Source of the DNA: Clostridium sp. CAG:413 | Lineage (GTDB): Bacteria > Bacillota > Clostridia > Oscillospirales > Acutalibacteraceae | Assembly (NCBI GenBank): GCA_000431775.1 | Contig: FR888186.1 | Location: forward strand, 1-22,658 | Length of the DNA stretch: 22,658 nucleotides | Direction of reading: 5' to 3' | In this document: positions 22,572-22,658 of the stretch, piece by piece | How positions within the stretch are numbered: position 1 is the stretch's first letter | How the letters are laid out: every line of letters begins with the position of its first letter | Notes under the pieces: generated by a model | Database searches by the model: none | Told to the model about the DNA's origin: nothing | What the model saw: only the letters and a program-made list of their open reading frames with translations | Position numbers and translations under genes: made by a program

Positions 22572-22658
22572 AATCGCCCCTCCTGTCAAGCGCAGATATA
22601 TGCTGTGAGACACGGCTCTGTTTGGATGGAATCGCATTTCTGCAGTTGAAGCAGCAGG

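Noticed and set aside
22540..22600. TTGACA before the LysR start as a promoter
   Set aside because: It overlaps the GGAGGGG ribosome site by position, leaving no room for a -10 and leader ahead of the start codon.

Overview
The window looks like the chromosome of a strictly anaerobic, low-G+C-phylum (Clostridia, probably Oscillospiraceae/Ruminococcaceae-like) gut-type bacterium with a mid-50s %GC genome. Pointers are the ferredoxin-dependent indolepyruvate oxidoreductase, strong GGAGG ribosome sites, consensus sigma-A promoters (TTGACA/TATAAT, 16-18 bp spacers), Firmicute-style lipoproteins, an ECF sigma/anti-sigma pair and Clostridia-type XRE and serine-recombinase remnants. No tRNA, rRNA or CRISPR array was seen. 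This placement is inference, not a database result.

Layout. (1) 1-293: intergenic DNA with a minus-strand promoter firing off the left edge, operator-like ATAGCAAA/TTTGCTAT motifs, an unexplained hairpin and the iorA promoter. (2) 294-5298 (+): operon iorA-iorB-paaK-like ligase-MATE exporter, for oxidising aromatic 2-oxoacids to aryl-acetyl-CoA and interconverting it with arylacetate; ends in a terminator. (3) 5449-7151 (+): sigma factor and a membrane-anchored WG-repeat partner, closed by a strong terminator at 7161-7186 shared with the opposing genes. (4) 14432 down to 7193 (-): TetR, MMPL/RND transporter, lipoprotein and thiamine pyrophosphokinase in a tight run, then, from an internal promoter, a secreted purple-acid-phosphatase-like enzyme and a cytosolic glycerophosphodiesterase. 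(5) 14611-15873 (-): a second secreted metallophosphatase, divergent from (6) 16060-18961 (+): a Zur-type regulator with znuA-znuC-znuB, with two Fur-family boxes bracketing the promoter. (7) 19081-20236 (+): promoter, about 145-nt potentially structured leader, and a GMP synthase that has only the ATP-pyrophosphatase part. (8) 20240-22571: an accessory segment just after guaA: an AT-rich HEXXH protein, an XRE regulator, a divergent promoter with repeated operator-like motifs, the first codons of a probable serine recombinase, and a LysR gene broken at the same junction.

How the genes work together: region 2 is an amino-acid fermentation module; regions 4 and 5 combine a self-regulated envelope transporter with phosphate/phosphodiester scavenging; region 6 is a complete self-regulated zinc uptake system. 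Region 8 looks like the remains of a mobile element with its own lysogeny-like switch and is the most unusual part of the window.
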